Of a DNA stretch of 64,000 nt, positions 21,026 to 33,299 are shown piece by piece; position 1 is the stretch's first letter; each line of letters opens with the position of its first letter. This DNA is from Gnetum montanum (Eukaryota; Streptophyta; Gnetopsida; Gnetales; Gnetaceae): positions 47,212 through 111,211 of the forward strand of contig MNCI01026530.1 in NCBI GenBank assembly GCA_015680685.1, written 5' to 3'. Made by a program: the position numbers and the translations under genes. The notes beneath the pieces are model-generated. The model searched no databases. It was not told the DNA's origin and was given only the letters and a program-made list of their open reading frames with translations.

Positions 21026-23242
21026 ATGCCGCGGCTAGTTTTCCTGCAACGCCTGCCTCAGCTTCTTGTGCTGGTGCTCATTCCTCTCTTGGTAGAGTTT
21101 TCTTCAATAGCTTCTGGTGTTTCTTATTGCCCAAGTGAGGAGATGCAGTGTGGAAATATGAATTTAAGCTACCCTTTCGGAGTAGTACCAGGTTGTGGAG
21201 ATCCTGATTTCCAAGTTCATGGTTGCGACAGCTCAGATCCTTATATTGTTATCAACCATAAAAATTTCTATATCCGAAATGTAAGCAGTAGATCCCATTC
21301 AAACACTGTGCAAATGGAATTAGGCATATCAGATTGTTTCGACTTCTCGGTACTTGAACGTTCCTTCCTGAAACTCGATTACGAATCAGAGGTGTATTTT
21401 TACAATCCTACGACGCATTCAACTGTTGCCAATGCGTATGATATCTTCATTATGAATTGTTCGGCCGGGTGCACCGGGTCGGCTTTATGTGGTGGCTCTT
21501 GGTGCCTTAGCTTCGAGCCACCTTCCCAATGGTGTAACCTTATTAATGCAAGCGTATCATGGAACACCACAGATTTGGAACGAAAAATCAGAAATAATAT
21601 ACTGTATAGGGAGGGATTTGTGACTGAAGCAGTCGTTGATGAAACAAGATATTGGAAGTGTTCTGAATGTTGGAATAAGGGCAAGATATGTGGTTACAAT
21701 GCATCAGATTTTAGTGTCCAGTGCTTCCCAGGTAGAGATTTTTCTGAATGGAATATATAATGTTCCGTGAAATTTTTTTCAATGAAACATATTTTGTTGA
21801 ATCATAAATACCATTTCTTTTTACACCAGGTTAGCGTGCACTAATTCTTGTGGCATATGTGATTGCATGCAGTTTCCACGGACTTGCATGCAGTTTCCAA
21901 GCACAAGACGAACAGGGGATTGATAATAGGTAAGTTTTGTTTGGAATCTGCTACAGTCGCAGTTTTTAGGCTGCTTTCCCATCATAATTCACACTTGCAC
22001 CAGTCATTCATTTCAATACTCACAGCTAAACACAGGAAATGGAAATGGAAACTTGCAGGGGTATCGGTGGTGGGCACGGTGGGGGTATTCCTGTTGTTAC
22101 CCACGGTTGTGTTGGTGGTGTTCCGGAGGAGGTTAACAAAAAGACGGAAACAGGGCACCCAAACATCATCGCACGCGCGAGGATGGGCCGCGAAATCCAG
22201 CGACGACGCCTTTAATTCTGCAAACATTTCCGTCGTCGGCTCTGATGAGAAGACGCTGGGCGGCATGCACATCTTCGCGTATGAGGAGCTGCGCGAAGCC
22301 ACGGACGAATTTGCCGAAGAAAACAAGATTGGCGACGGCGGTTTCGGCTCCGTCTTCAAAGGCCGACTCCGCGACGACGGTCGTATGGTGGCCGTGAAAC
22401 GCCTACACCAATACGACCAACCTCGCCGCGTCGACAAATTCCTGAACGAGGCCAGCGTCTTCAATAAGCTTCATCATCCTCATGTCGTCCGACTGTACGG
22501 CTGCACCAGCCCACGCGGCGCCGAGCTCATGCTCGTCTTCGAGTTCCTCCCCAACGGAACCCTGGCCGATCATCTCCACGGCGACCGCCGTTGCCCCTCC
22601 GAGGGCCTACCATGGGACCTCCGCCTACGAATCGCCGCTCAAACAGCAGAGGCTCTGGCTTTCCTGCACAGCCTGAGTCCGCCCGTGTTCCACCGCGACG
22701 TCAAATCCTCGAATATTCTTCTGGACGCGCATTTGGATGCTAAGATTGCGGATTTGGGGCTATGTAAACCAGTTCCGGGGGATGCGTCTCATGTGACCAC
22801 GGCGCCGCAGGGGACGCCCGGCTACTTGGACCCGGAATACTACGAGTGCTTTCATCTCACCGAAAAGTCCGACGTGTACAGCTACGGCGTTGTGCTGGCC
22901 GAGATTTTGTCGGGAAAAGCTGCCGTGGACGTGAGCCGAGAACAGCGGTTCATAAATCTGGCGAGCATGGCCGTGATGATGATACAGCAACGAGATCTGC
23001 ACGGATTTCTTGATGAGGCGCTCACGAAGGTGATGAAAGCGCAGCCGGCGGTTGCAGCCGCGGTGCAGGCGGTGTCTGACCTGGCATTCCGGTGTCTAGC
23101 GAAGCAGCGTGATCACCGGCCGGCGATGGGAGAGGTCGCTCATGTGCTGTGGGCCATGCGGGAGGCAGCTCACGTGGACGCGGAGAATATGAAGAAGACA
23201 GGAGCGCCGTTATCGCTAACGTCGGTGAATGAAGGCTACTAG
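21026..23242 (+). CDS. LRK10L/WAK-associated receptor-like Ser/Thr kinase, copy 1
   Basis: Predicted exons are 21026-21731, 21894-21929 and 22026-23242, joined at phase 1 (AG/GTAGAG donor, GCATGCAG acceptor, TAG/GTAAGT donor, CTCACAG acceptor). The total is 1959 nt, 652 residues, close to the usual length for LRK10L2-type proteins. Residues 1-31 are a signal peptide. The GUB_WAK_bind domain follows (C35, CG, LSYPFG, CGDPDF), then a second Cys-rich part ending ICGY...VQCFPG near the exon 1 end. A transmembrane helix lies at about 257-280. The kinase starts near 331: glycine loop GDGGFGSVFKG (350-360), VAVK lysine 372, HRDVKSSN (470-477), DLG instead of DFG (490-492), and GTPGYLDPEY. Key catalytic residues are present, so activity is plausible. 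It probably acts at the plasma membrane as a cell-wall or pathogen-related receptor; the ligand is unknown. An alternative acceptor at 21872/21873 would add seven residues. Confidence 0.85.
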
Positions 23243-24708
23243 ATTGAAGGCTTATGGAGATGTATACAGCTTTGCTGGTTTGTAAGCGTAATATAGCGAG
23301 AGTTTGGAGCTGAGTTCATGTATTCGTAGCTTTGTACTTCAATCTTTTGGGTGAGTAATCTTGACACTTGTTCTTTATTTTTGTGCATAACTAGCATGGG
23401 ATGAATTTTTTTTTTTTAATTTCTTTTGATGGATATGAACTATGATTGGAATTGGATTTTGCTTTGCATGCTTACCATTGTTTGATTTTTGTGCCAAAAT
23501 TTGTTATTTCTATTCGCCTATAATTTAATGTTTTTTATTAATTTCAAAAAAGGGAGTTTTGTAAAAATTATCCTATGAACTATTATAGGGCATGGGTATT
23601 ACTCGTTTGATTTGTCTCAGTATAGGGCATGGGGATTCTAAGTGTTCACAATTTTGTAAACTTCCATTAAATTTTCTCAAGGTTTGGACCCTCAATGGTG
23701 TTATTATCTTGTTAGTCATGCTTTTTGTGAATACCATGAGTTATAGTCAAGTCATGGTATCCCAAATTTTTCCTTTTTCTAGTTCCTTCTTTTTGTTGGA
23801 GCTTAATTTGACACATTTTGATGACTTCCAATCTCTTTCAACTTAGCTTGATAAACTTGGGCGACGTTGGTTTCTATTTTGGAGTTAATTGTTGAACCCC
23901 TTTAGATTGTTTAGACTTATTGGCTATTGTTTATGTCCCTTCATAATCAACATTTTGTTTTTCCTATTTGATTACCCATATGGATGTTGTTTGTTGGGAG
24001 TTAGCATCAAGATGTGTGGCCAATTAAAGATAGGTTCCCTAGAGATGTTTGATATTTCACTCCTAGTGGGATGCATCAGTGTGGGTTTTGTTGTACATTC
24101 AACACAAGAGGGTGATCCATAGCTCATTGATCCTTTTGTATGATGCCTCCAGAACATTAAAGATGAGTCCTGGGTAACACCTCTAGCACCAGTAGTTTGC
24201 TTTGAGACTAATAAATAAATCCATGTGCATTGTAGTTTGGCATTTAGTTTAGAAATTTCAGGAAAAGTACACATGACAATACTTTACATATTTGAAACTA
24301 AATGTGGTGCATGCTAGCCTCCTTGTTCATAGGTTGATGGGTGGAAATCCGTTGGTTTGATTTTTCTTATGATTCAATTGATATGTGCTCCATGATGTTT
24401 TGGATTGTTGTGTTTACTGACTTGTCTTGCAAGCCAATGCACCAAGGTTCTCACTCAGTGTATACTAACCTCTCCTCTTTTTTGTGTAGGTTACCAAGGT
24501 TAGGTGGAGCAACGAGATCTTTTGATGTTTGCTATCAATTTTAGATTTCATGTATATTTATTCTTTAGCATTAGTTTTTTATCTTCTAGCATTAGTCTTT
24601 TATCTTCTAGCATTGTTACAACATTTTATTAACTTGTATTAGACTATTCCCTTGAATGTTTTATATGTTTGGATTATGGATTTTATGTATGGTTGAACAT
24701 TTCATAAT
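23243..24708 (+). other. 3' flank of kinase copy 1
   Basis: Includes the 3' UTR and intergenic DNA, up to the ATAAT target-site duplication (24704-24708) of solo LTR F2. The same flank is present in diverged form at 7420-9432 and partly at 17518-18103. No gene seen. Confidence 0.55.
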
Positions 24709-24961
24709 TGATGAGCGGCGAGTACCCCCTATGCCCAACGATACAAATCACTAAGTATTCATGCGTGTCCTGGTCGAATTTCGTGGACTTATAACCTTCT
24801 AAGCACACTAGTCTCTAGGAAGTGAAACCAACCATTACAATTGTTGTCTTTCCAATTACACTTGTAAAATGGAAAGATATGGTTAAGTGCACTTGAGGCA
24901 TATGATTTTTATGATTTTTATGTTTTGTGTTTTAAGTCACTTAAGGATAAGAATAATGAAT

Positions 24962-25803
24962 TGATAAAATCACAGTTTGCCAGGTCTTGATATCGGATAC
25001 ACGATATCAGGTACGTGATATCACAACTTGGACACAATATCGTGATTCCTATGTTAGCCTATAAATATAGCACTCAGGCACACAGCGAGGAGGAGATTAG
25101 TCAATCTTTAGTCACTTTTTAGTTTTCAATTTCTTACAGTTAGCTTTAGTGTTATTTTCAAGTGCATGCTCGTAGTGTGATGCTTGTAATTGTATGAAAC
25201 CTTTGTTCAAGTGTGATGTACTTGGACACGCACACGATCGGCAATAAAGATCAATATTACTCCATCATTGCAACATTCACTTAGCTTTTAATTTGTTTTA
25301 ATTATTGATTATTTATTGCTATTTTCTTAGTTAACATTTCTTTTATCATCATTTACTATTCTTGTTGTTAATGTGAAATGAGTACGCCTTAATCACGAAC
25401 ATTTAGGTGTAACTACGTGGTAACCTAGTAGCTTATCAAGTAGTGCTTTGAGTGATGTGTGCTTGGTAATCCTAGAAGTCCAAGATGCATGCAGATGATT
25501 AAGGATGGATGCTCATTGCACCTAGGCTAGCTTAGATCTTATTTCCTATTGCCCGTTAGCTTCATTAAGTTACCACTTATTGTCTTTAGAAGTAGCATAG
25601 TAGTAGGGACCACATCATACACATCACTTTGAACTAAACCATACGTGACAAAGCAATTACTAGTCCAAGTGGAAAGACAATGAACTACAATTAATGTATA
25701 ACTGTCTAGGTGCTACAACTAGTCCATCTGCAAAGTTTGACCGGATCGTGTGTACACGCTCATATGCGTATGGTTGAGCATAAGGGTACCTCACCGCTCA
25801 TCA
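24962..25803 (+). repeat. 5' LTR of element D
   Basis: 842 bp, TGATAAAATC to GCTCATCA. U3 has GATATC at 24989-24994, 25003-25008 and 25017-25022, then TATAAATA at 25060-25067. The 3' LTR has a longer GATATC cluster, so this region changes by unit gain or loss. Confidence 0.9.
24989..25067 (+). promoter_or_regulatory. LTR promoter of D: GATATC cluster and TATAAATA
   Basis: Three GATATC hexamers and an AATATCG variant directly precede the TATA box. Transcription would start about 30 bases after 25060. Confidence 0.65.
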
Positions 25804-25825
25804 TTGGCATCATTTTCAGGGATGG
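25804..25825 (+). promoter_or_regulatory. Primer binding site of D (degraded tRNA-Asp type)
   Basis: TTGGCATCATTTTCAGGGAT directly after the 5' LTR. It aligns with the perfect site in A but has several substitutions. Confidence 0.75.
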
Positions 25826-26577
25826 TGCCAGTTATCTAGATTAGTTATATCATACAAGATCGCTATAGTAGGGTATTAATGATATATCTTTTAAATTCAA
25901 TTAAGTTACACACAATTCATGACAATGTCTCTTTCACAAAACAACAATAATGCAACATCTAGTGAGACAATTCATTGGAGAACTAATGAAATTTATGATG
26001 AAGAAGAAGTTTGGAGTACTTAATCTCATCCAGGAGTTTCATATGTTCATAGACACCCCAACGATACTCAAAGACTTTTGTCATCCAACTCAGACACCTC
26101 TAGTGAAGATGAGACATCCCCTAGAACGAGGGGGCCTGTAAGGCCTAGGACCTTCTCAATGGGTAGCAAGAGTACATCAAGGGATGATTGGAAGACTTAC
26201 AAAAGTTATGACAAGTCTTCCAGTTCCCTTTCTCCCTCTCCTCTTTCAACGTCGAGTTGTGACACAAATGACTATTCCTTAAGGGGTTCGACATAGAAAT
26301 AAAAATCGAACCCACGGGAAAAATCAAGAATGGCAACATGAACATAGGCAACATCATCCAAACTCATGAACTCACAACCTATTTAGTGATGATGAATCCT
26401 TGCTGGCTACTAAGAGCCTAATGCATATAATAGATGCCATTCAGATATCCTGTAGGCATTGCAAAAAAAGTTGTCTGCCCAGGCTTGATTTAAACAACTT
26501 TCCTAAGTTCTCAGAAGGCTATGATTCAAATCCACAACATCATTTACCAACCTTCTATGATGCTTGTTGATGAGTGG

Positions 26578-27430
26578 CTAGGTACCCCTACACTCAACCA
26601 TATGAATATGAGCATGTACGTGTAATCCGGTCAAACTCCACAGACAGACTAGTTGTGGCACCTAGATAGTTACATGTTAATCACAGTTCATTGTCTTCCC
26701 ACCTAGACTATTATTTTCTTTGACACATATGGTTTAGTTTAGAGTGAGGTGTATGGTGTGATTCCTAATTATTATGCTACTTCTAAAGTTGATGAAAATT
26801 AATTTGAGTGAACTAATAGATGATGGAAGATAAAATCTAATCTAGCCTAAGTGCAATGATCATCCATCCTTAATCATCTGTACACATCTTGGACCTTGTG
26901 TATTACTTCTGGGATTACCAAGCACACATTACATAAGCATTACTAGATATGCTACTGGGTTACCAAGTCGTGAGACTTAAATGTTCATGATTAAGACATA
27001 CTCATTCCACATTAATAACAGAAATAGTAAACGATAATAAAGAAACATAAACTAAGAAAACAATAGTTAATAAGTAACAATTAAAGTAATTAAAAGCTAA
27101 GTGAATGTTGCAATGATGGGGTAATCTTAATCTTTATTGTTGATTATGTGCGTGTCCAAGTACATCACACTCAAACAAAGGTTCTGTACAATTACAATCA
27201 TCACATTGCAGGCATGCACATGGGAAAGAACTGAAAACTAATTGAAAACTAAAAAAATGACTCTACCCTAAGACTTACCAAATATTCCCTTCCTATGCAC
27301 TTGAATACTATATTTATAAGCCTACACAGGAATCATGATATTGTGTATTCAATATTGTTATCTAGGCTGCAATATCACGTACCTGATATCAAGGATCCGA
27401 TATCGAGGCTTGGCAAACCACAATTCATCA
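26578..27430 (-). repeat. 3' LTR of element C
   Basis: 853 bp, TGATGAGTGG to AATTCATCA on the plus strand, followed by a PPT-like tract (minus strand ATTGTGGGGTTA, 27442-27431). It has a TATAAATA box near 27310 and GATATC-type motifs at about 27340-27410. Confidence 0.9.
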
Positions 27431-27619
27431 TAACCCCACAATTGAATAATAACTTGTCCTTGAGTTAAACAATCAAAATGAGAATGAGTTCATTTGACTA
27501 CATAGTGGATAGGTATGGGATTATTGACTAACTATGAATTACTTCATGCCACAGTGTGGAATTAAGAAAAACAAAATTAGGACACCAACACAAAATACAA
27601 AAGATAAAATTGTTGGAAC

Positions 27620-28850
27620 TCATGTGGTTCCTGGAGGTGGTGGCTCCTCCATGGGCCTCTTTCCCTTATTTTGTGCTCTAGGTTTTGGAAATGGATATCT
27701 CTAGAGGAGCGCTTGAAGCTTTTCTTCTTCGATTCGGGAATTGTGTCTCATCCATGCTAATGTTCCAGTATTTGATGGAGTTGACACCTCTCATGGGCAT
27801 GGTAGTTGTGGAAACATCTGATTGGCTTTAATGTACCAAGCCGCAAATAGCCATTGTTCCTCCTCATAGGCTCTAGCCTTGTCTCTACATTTTTAGCAAT
27901 CCATGAGCTATCGAGCCAAATCTGCCGCAACATTGTTTTGCCCTTGGTAGCTAGCTTTGACTATCTCAAACTTAGAATTTGCTACCTTTAATTTCTGCAG
28001 TGTCTTCTTGTGTTTAGCAAATTCTGATTCATACTTAGCATAGGCGGATACTACCTATTTCTCCAATTCTATCCTTGAGTGTCCTACTATCAACATGGCT
28101 AAGTTGGCATACCACAGGTTTGCCAACTCCATGTACTTAGTAAGATCTTGAATCTGCAGGTCCTGACGTTTTAGTTCTGCTTGGTGGACAAAGACGTAAG
28201 TATCCAATATGGCCTACCAGTTAGCGTTTTGAGCACTAAGAGTGTTGATATGGGCTTTGGCCATATGCATTTCATTTTCAATGATCTACTTATACATCCC
28301 CACCTATTCTTGGAAATGTTCCTTCATCTTCTCATGTCACTTAGCCTTATTCTACCACCCACTTATTTCAATGGCCATCTTCTAGTGGATCACACGTACC
28401 TCCTCCATTGAGAGGTTCTTGTTTTCTCTGGCCAAGCAATTCATGTCCTAGTTGACCCTTATTAATTGTTCTCGCATTTGTTGAAAATTCTCCTTGAAAA
28501 CATTTTTCTATTTTTTTATTGTGGTCAACTAGAGATTCTCAACGACAAGGTGTTTATTTTCTTCTTGTAAGGCCTTGAGTGCTTTGGCATGTGCATACGT
28601 TTGGGCTTGTATCTTTGAAGCATCCCAATCAGCCTTCTCTTTTTCCCTTGCCACCCTTTTATTCTCTTCTAATAATTTATTTAGCTACTCCATCTGAAAT
28701 GACTCTAGTTGATTAGCTAGGATAAATTGGAATGGAACTTGTTGTGCAGCGTGTAGGATGATGAACCTCTCTTGGAGTCTTTTTAACTCATCTTCTGCAT
28801 GTTCAGCTCGTTGAGAATGTTTTTCTTGTTGTCCTCTTTTAGGAACTATC
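27620..28850 (-). pseudogene. ORF2 of element C, coiled-coil part only
   Basis: On the minus strand it begins after the intron with the same first residues as D (VPKRGQ) but ATA instead of ATG. After about 25 codons it jumps to the coiled coil (ELKRLQERF), which in D lies about 1.5 kb further on. The whole PTPD/ATHILA-ORF1-like domain and linker are missing. The rest aligns with 39480-40697 of D to the shared end GTT-stop. The heptad-rich sequence has many Leu, Glu, Lys and Gln residues (LNKLLEENK, LQEENKHLVVEN). Several in-frame stops are present. About 410 codons. Confidence 0.75.
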
Positions 28851-29106
28851 TATAATCACACTAGGATCAATTGTTAGTAAGGTCATTTAACAAAATTTGA
28901 TTACCTTATACTTTACTCATTACCTTTAATAAATTCAATTCTTTCCTAATGTGATTTCAAAGTTGAAAATTTTCAAGAAAATTTCCTAAAAGTTTTAATG
29001 TCGGGCCCAAATTAATTAGGTGACTTCAAAAATAATTTTCATGGTTTGGGTGAAGAAAATAAAATTAATTTGGCATACATTTTTAGCATTTCTGAAGGTC
29101 ACTTAC
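28851..29106 (-). other. Predicted 5'-leader intron of ORF2 in element C
   Basis: Donor AAGG/GGTAAGTGA (intron starts at 29106 on the minus strand) and acceptor GTGATTATAG (ending at 28851). The length of 256 bp matches 251 bp in D and 250 bp in H. Confidence 0.55.
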
Positions 29107-30837
29107 CCCTTATGATATCCTTCAGGCAACAGTGAATTTTGAAAAAGTTACGTGTGACTTGGAGCGTACCCTTCCCCCACAACTAAGTTAAACACTCTAG
29201 GTTTAAGTAGGTTTGATCAGAAAGAGAATCAGAGCATTAATGAATAAGATATTGATGTTTAAATGATATGTTCTTAGAGTGTGAGAATTCATGGAAGAAA
29301 ATTATAACAACTCTCCTTGCATGAACAATTGAAAATGACATTGATGTATGTGGGAGGGTCCATATATATAGATTTTATAGACATGATATCATGTACGTGC
29401 TAGTGTAGAACCAATATTGTGTCAGACCCGATACTCAGTACTTGATATCACGTCCCTTTCGAAATAGGGTACTTGCCAAAATTGATAAATTTTTGAAGTT
29501 TCAGGACTAAGAATGAAGGTTGTAAGGTAAAGTTGAAAGATCTAGGGTAACGTTGAGTAGACCTAAAGACACCAGAAGTGTACTAAAGTGGAACTATACA
29601 ATGAAGTTTGTGAATAGGGTGAGCCAAAAGGACATGTAGTGGTGCACAGGAATGTTTGGGTTGAAATGATGATAAAGAAAAGAACAAATTCAGCACTGCA
29701 GTACTCGGAGGGTATAAGGTGATGTGGTGGTGTGCAATGAGTGCAAATTACAAAAGTTAGTCAAGTGGGTTCTTCCCAAAGTAGGTTCCTACCTATCATG
29801 CCCTTATGTAACCACACCTTAAATATCTGTAGGCACTGGAAGGGTTAAATGCAATCTGCACTGGTGCAACAAAACACACACATGTTGAATACCACCATGA
29901 TGAGGTATGAGTTCTATGCCACACAAGATGCGAGTGAGAAATACTTGGACAATGGGATGAGATGAATTGTAGAAGGGATTGTAGAGATTGATACATGAGG
30001 TAACTTACCCTGGACATAATGAATCCAAAGTGTTGTGCATGATTAAGGTACCAAGATCACAACCAAGCCCATACCTCTGATCAGTGACATCACATTGTTG
30101 CATCCCCATGATAGACAACCATAACAGGATCACAACAGCAAGGTGTACGATCACTTGTCATTTTTCACAAGGGAGGAGTGATTTGAATTTGTCAGCAACA
30201 TGTTTTTCTTGATCTTTTCTTTTTCGTTTCTCTTCTTTCTTTTCTTTTTCTTCTTTTGGACGCTTTGGCACTTTGTCTTTCCCAAAAGTGATCCAGAGAA
30301 GCCACCAACCTTTAGGCATGGGTACATGTCTTTCCAGTGGGACCCCACAAAACAACATTGAGTTCCTTTATTGAGTGCCTTTATCATAGCTCTTACTCCC
30401 ATTTTTTGTTAGATCTACAAGGATCTTAATACAACCAAGCTGCATGATAGCACCTACAGATGTCACCAAAGGGAATCCACAAGTCCCCTTGATGTCACAT
30501 CCTTTCCATTCCCTCTTAGTTTATCACTCTTCACTCTAGGCATAATGAGTACAAAGTTACTTTAAGTTTTAATGATAACAAGAATATCATCATACCCAAA
30601 GTAGAACCTCTTATTAATAGAATGGGTGGGGTGGATATTGTGGGCTCATTGTCCAAATAATTAGTTACCTGGGACTTAATAGCATAGAACGACACCTCAA
30701 CTAATAAGTCACATAAGTATTTATTTCATAGATGAGATCACCCTCAAAAAGATAGAATGACAAATTAAAAATAAAAAACTAGAAAACAAAAAATTGTAAA
30801 ATCAAAGAAAAGGAAAAACATTTACTAATTCTGCTTA
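29107..30837 (-). other. Gag-ORF2 spacer of element C with internal promoter
   Basis: Non-coding. On the minus strand it holds a pyrimidine/purine tract (about 30205-30255 on plus), GATATC and variants at about 29385-29455, TATAAAA (29379-29373), and a PPT-like GTTGTGGGGGAAG at about 29184-29172. The GGCATGGGTACATGTC block (about 30316) is shared with A, B, D and E. Confidence 0.6.
29373..29460 (-). promoter_or_regulatory. Internal promoter-like site of C
   Basis: ACATGATATCATGT (29381-29394) lies just upstream of TATAAAA (29379-29373) on the minus strand, with more GATATC/GATACT variants further up. It is equivalent to the sites at 1501, 37312 and 62147. Confidence 0.6.
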
Positions 30838-33165
30838 TTAGAATGGGGGATATCCCCCATGATTAAACCTTTGACCATAGCTAGAATTAATAAATGGAAA
30901 ATTTTGATCCATGTAGGTTGGAAATATTGGGCTTTGGTCATATCCAAACTATTGGGTGTCTTTTGATGTGGTGGTAGGAATGTACCCAAACTGAGGTTCA
31001 CACACTTGATTAAAGTAGGCATAGTGTGGCAGATTATAAGATGTGTTCATGTGGTAAGAAGCTAACCCATTATGGAACCCATGACCATAAGATGGTATGC
31101 AAGGATTGATTTGTCTCTTCGCGTTGTCATATTCATTAGGCCACATGGTTGTTAGAGTGCTAATTGGTGGCCTAGATGAGGTAACAGGAGGTGTTAAGTT
31201 CAAGGTGAAAGGTGCATCATAGTGTTGGGCTTGTGTTGATTTGGAGGATGTAGTGGCTTTAGAACCATGCTGTCTCTTTCTGTGGTCATGCTTGAGGAAA
31301 GGACGCTTTTGACATTGTGGAGGACTTCCACTGCTATTGACAATAGTAGCGCAAGTAACGTTTGTGGATTGGTGCTGTGGTGCAGAACCTTCTGGTACAA
31401 CTAGTAGTGATGTAGAAGGAGGTGAAGGATGAGAATATTGAAGGTGAGGAGAAGTGTAAGAAACATGAGGTGGCGATCTCATGGGAGAGGATGAGGTGAA
31501 GTAGAGGATGTTAATATAGTTGGAGAAATAGGGTGTTGAATGTAATAAGTGCTTGGTTTTGGATGGTATGAAGGGTATGGAAAATTTGATGGTGGCCTCC
31601 CCCACGACTGGGGGTTTTGTTAGTATGGTTGAACATGGTACTTCTGTACGAAATCTGGATATAGCATTCCTTCCCAATACTCATGTAAATGTGACAAGAT
31701 TGGGCATTGGCCTTTGGGGTGATCGTATAGGAAAAAATCACATTTATATGTATGATTTGCAGTTGAGCTCTTATCCTTATTTTTTTCAGCCCTTCTTTCC
31801 AATTGTCAAATGGTGTTCTATCCTATTTCTAAGTTTGGCACCCTTTGTTTGTGTTGGTTGTCAAAGTGATCTTGCATGATTACACCTCTAATAATGTTTG
31901 CATATTCTCCACATTTCTCATGTATCCATTCTGTCATCTTATTGATATTTACCTCAATTTCATCTAGTGATTCTAGTGTTGGCAAAGATGGAGATTCCAC
32001 CTCCTTGAGGTGAGTTGATTTCTCCTCTTCATGATTATGGACCTTTGCTACTTTGAGATTTTGGTCCTATTGAGAATGGTCAACATTCTCCCATTTGGCT
32101 ATTTCTCCATCTTCTTTTGCTACCTACTTAATAAGCTCTTGGAATTGGTGGGTCCGTAGCTCATATAGTTGACCTAGGGCATACATCCCCAAGGTTTCCC
32201 TTGTTTTATTACAGAGCCCATTTAGGATGTGATATATTAACCTTTCCTTAGAGAATCCATGGCCTGGGCATATGTTTAACAATAAATAATATTTTTCTAA
32301 GGCCATGTCCAAGGGTTCATGTTGCCCTTTTTTCCATTCTTGGATTTGTCTCCTCAAGGTTAACACTCTTGCATAGGTTTGATATCTTTCATTGAAGAGT
32401 TCTACCATGGTCGGCCAATGGTGAATTGATTTCAGCTTTAAAGACTTGTACCATACTTATGCTTGGCCAACGAGTGTCATAGGAGAGAGCTTAAGGTTTT
32501 TCCATCCATTATCAATATTGTTCCATGCACAGGCATTGTAGAAGGCTTGTAAATGATGTTGCAGATCTAAATCATAGCCTCTTGAAAACTTAGGAAAGTT
32601 GTTTAAGTCAAGCTTGGGTAGACGACTTTCCTTACAATGCCTATAGGATATTTGAACAACCTTTGTTATATGCATTAGGCCCTTAATGGCTAGTAAGGGT
32701 TCCACTAAGTAAGTCATGAGTTTGTGAGCTAGGATGATGTTGTCTATGTTCATGTTAGCATTCTTGACTTTGCTCATGGGTTCGATTTTTATTTCTATAC
32801 CGATCCTTGAAGAAATGGTCATCTATGTCACGACCTAATGTTCAAGGAGTAGAGGGAGAGAGAGAACTGGAAGACTCATCATAACTTTTGTAAGTCTTCC
32901 AATCATCCCTAGATGTACTCTTGCTAACCATTGAGAAGGTCCTAGGCCTTATGGGCCCCCTCACTCTATGGGATGTCCCACTCTCACTAAAAGTGTTTGA
33001 GTTGGATGACAAGAGCCCTTGAGTATCGTTGGGGTGTTCATGAACATATGAAACTCCTGCATCAGGTTGAGTACTCCAAACTTCTTCTTCATCATAAATT
33101 GCATTGGTTCTCCAATGAATTGCCTTGCTAGTTGTTGTGTTAACATTGTTGTGTAAGAGAGACAT
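30838..33165 (-). pseudogene. gag of element C
   Basis: Starts MSLLHNNVN at 33165 and ends YPPF with a double stop at 30840. It carries the capsid-like domain (MVELFNERYQTYARV at 32408), zinc knuckle region CDFFLYDHPKGQC (second Cys replaced by Phe, about 31743) and a proline-rich tail. It is broken by frameshifts and stops near 32840, 32455, 32000 and 31620. The altered knuckle cysteine may abolish zinc binding. Confidence 0.85.
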
Positions 33166-33278
33166 TGTTGTGAATTATGTGTGACTTATTTTGCAATTAA
33201 TTTTCTTGTTGAAAGATATATCATTAATACTTCATTACAATGATCTTGTATGATATAACTAATCTATATAACTAGCAT

Positions 33279-33299
33279 CGTCCCCAGCAATGGTGGCAA
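33279..33299 (-). promoter_or_regulatory. Primer binding site of C (degraded)
   Basis: The minus strand reads TTGCCACCATTGCTGGGGA next to the LTR, a mutated tRNA-Asp-type site. Confidence 0.7.

Noticed and set aside
21982-22464. Minus-strand frame of 160 codons opposite the kinase exon
   Set aside because: Antisense shadow of the GC-rich kinase reading frame, with no recognisable domain.
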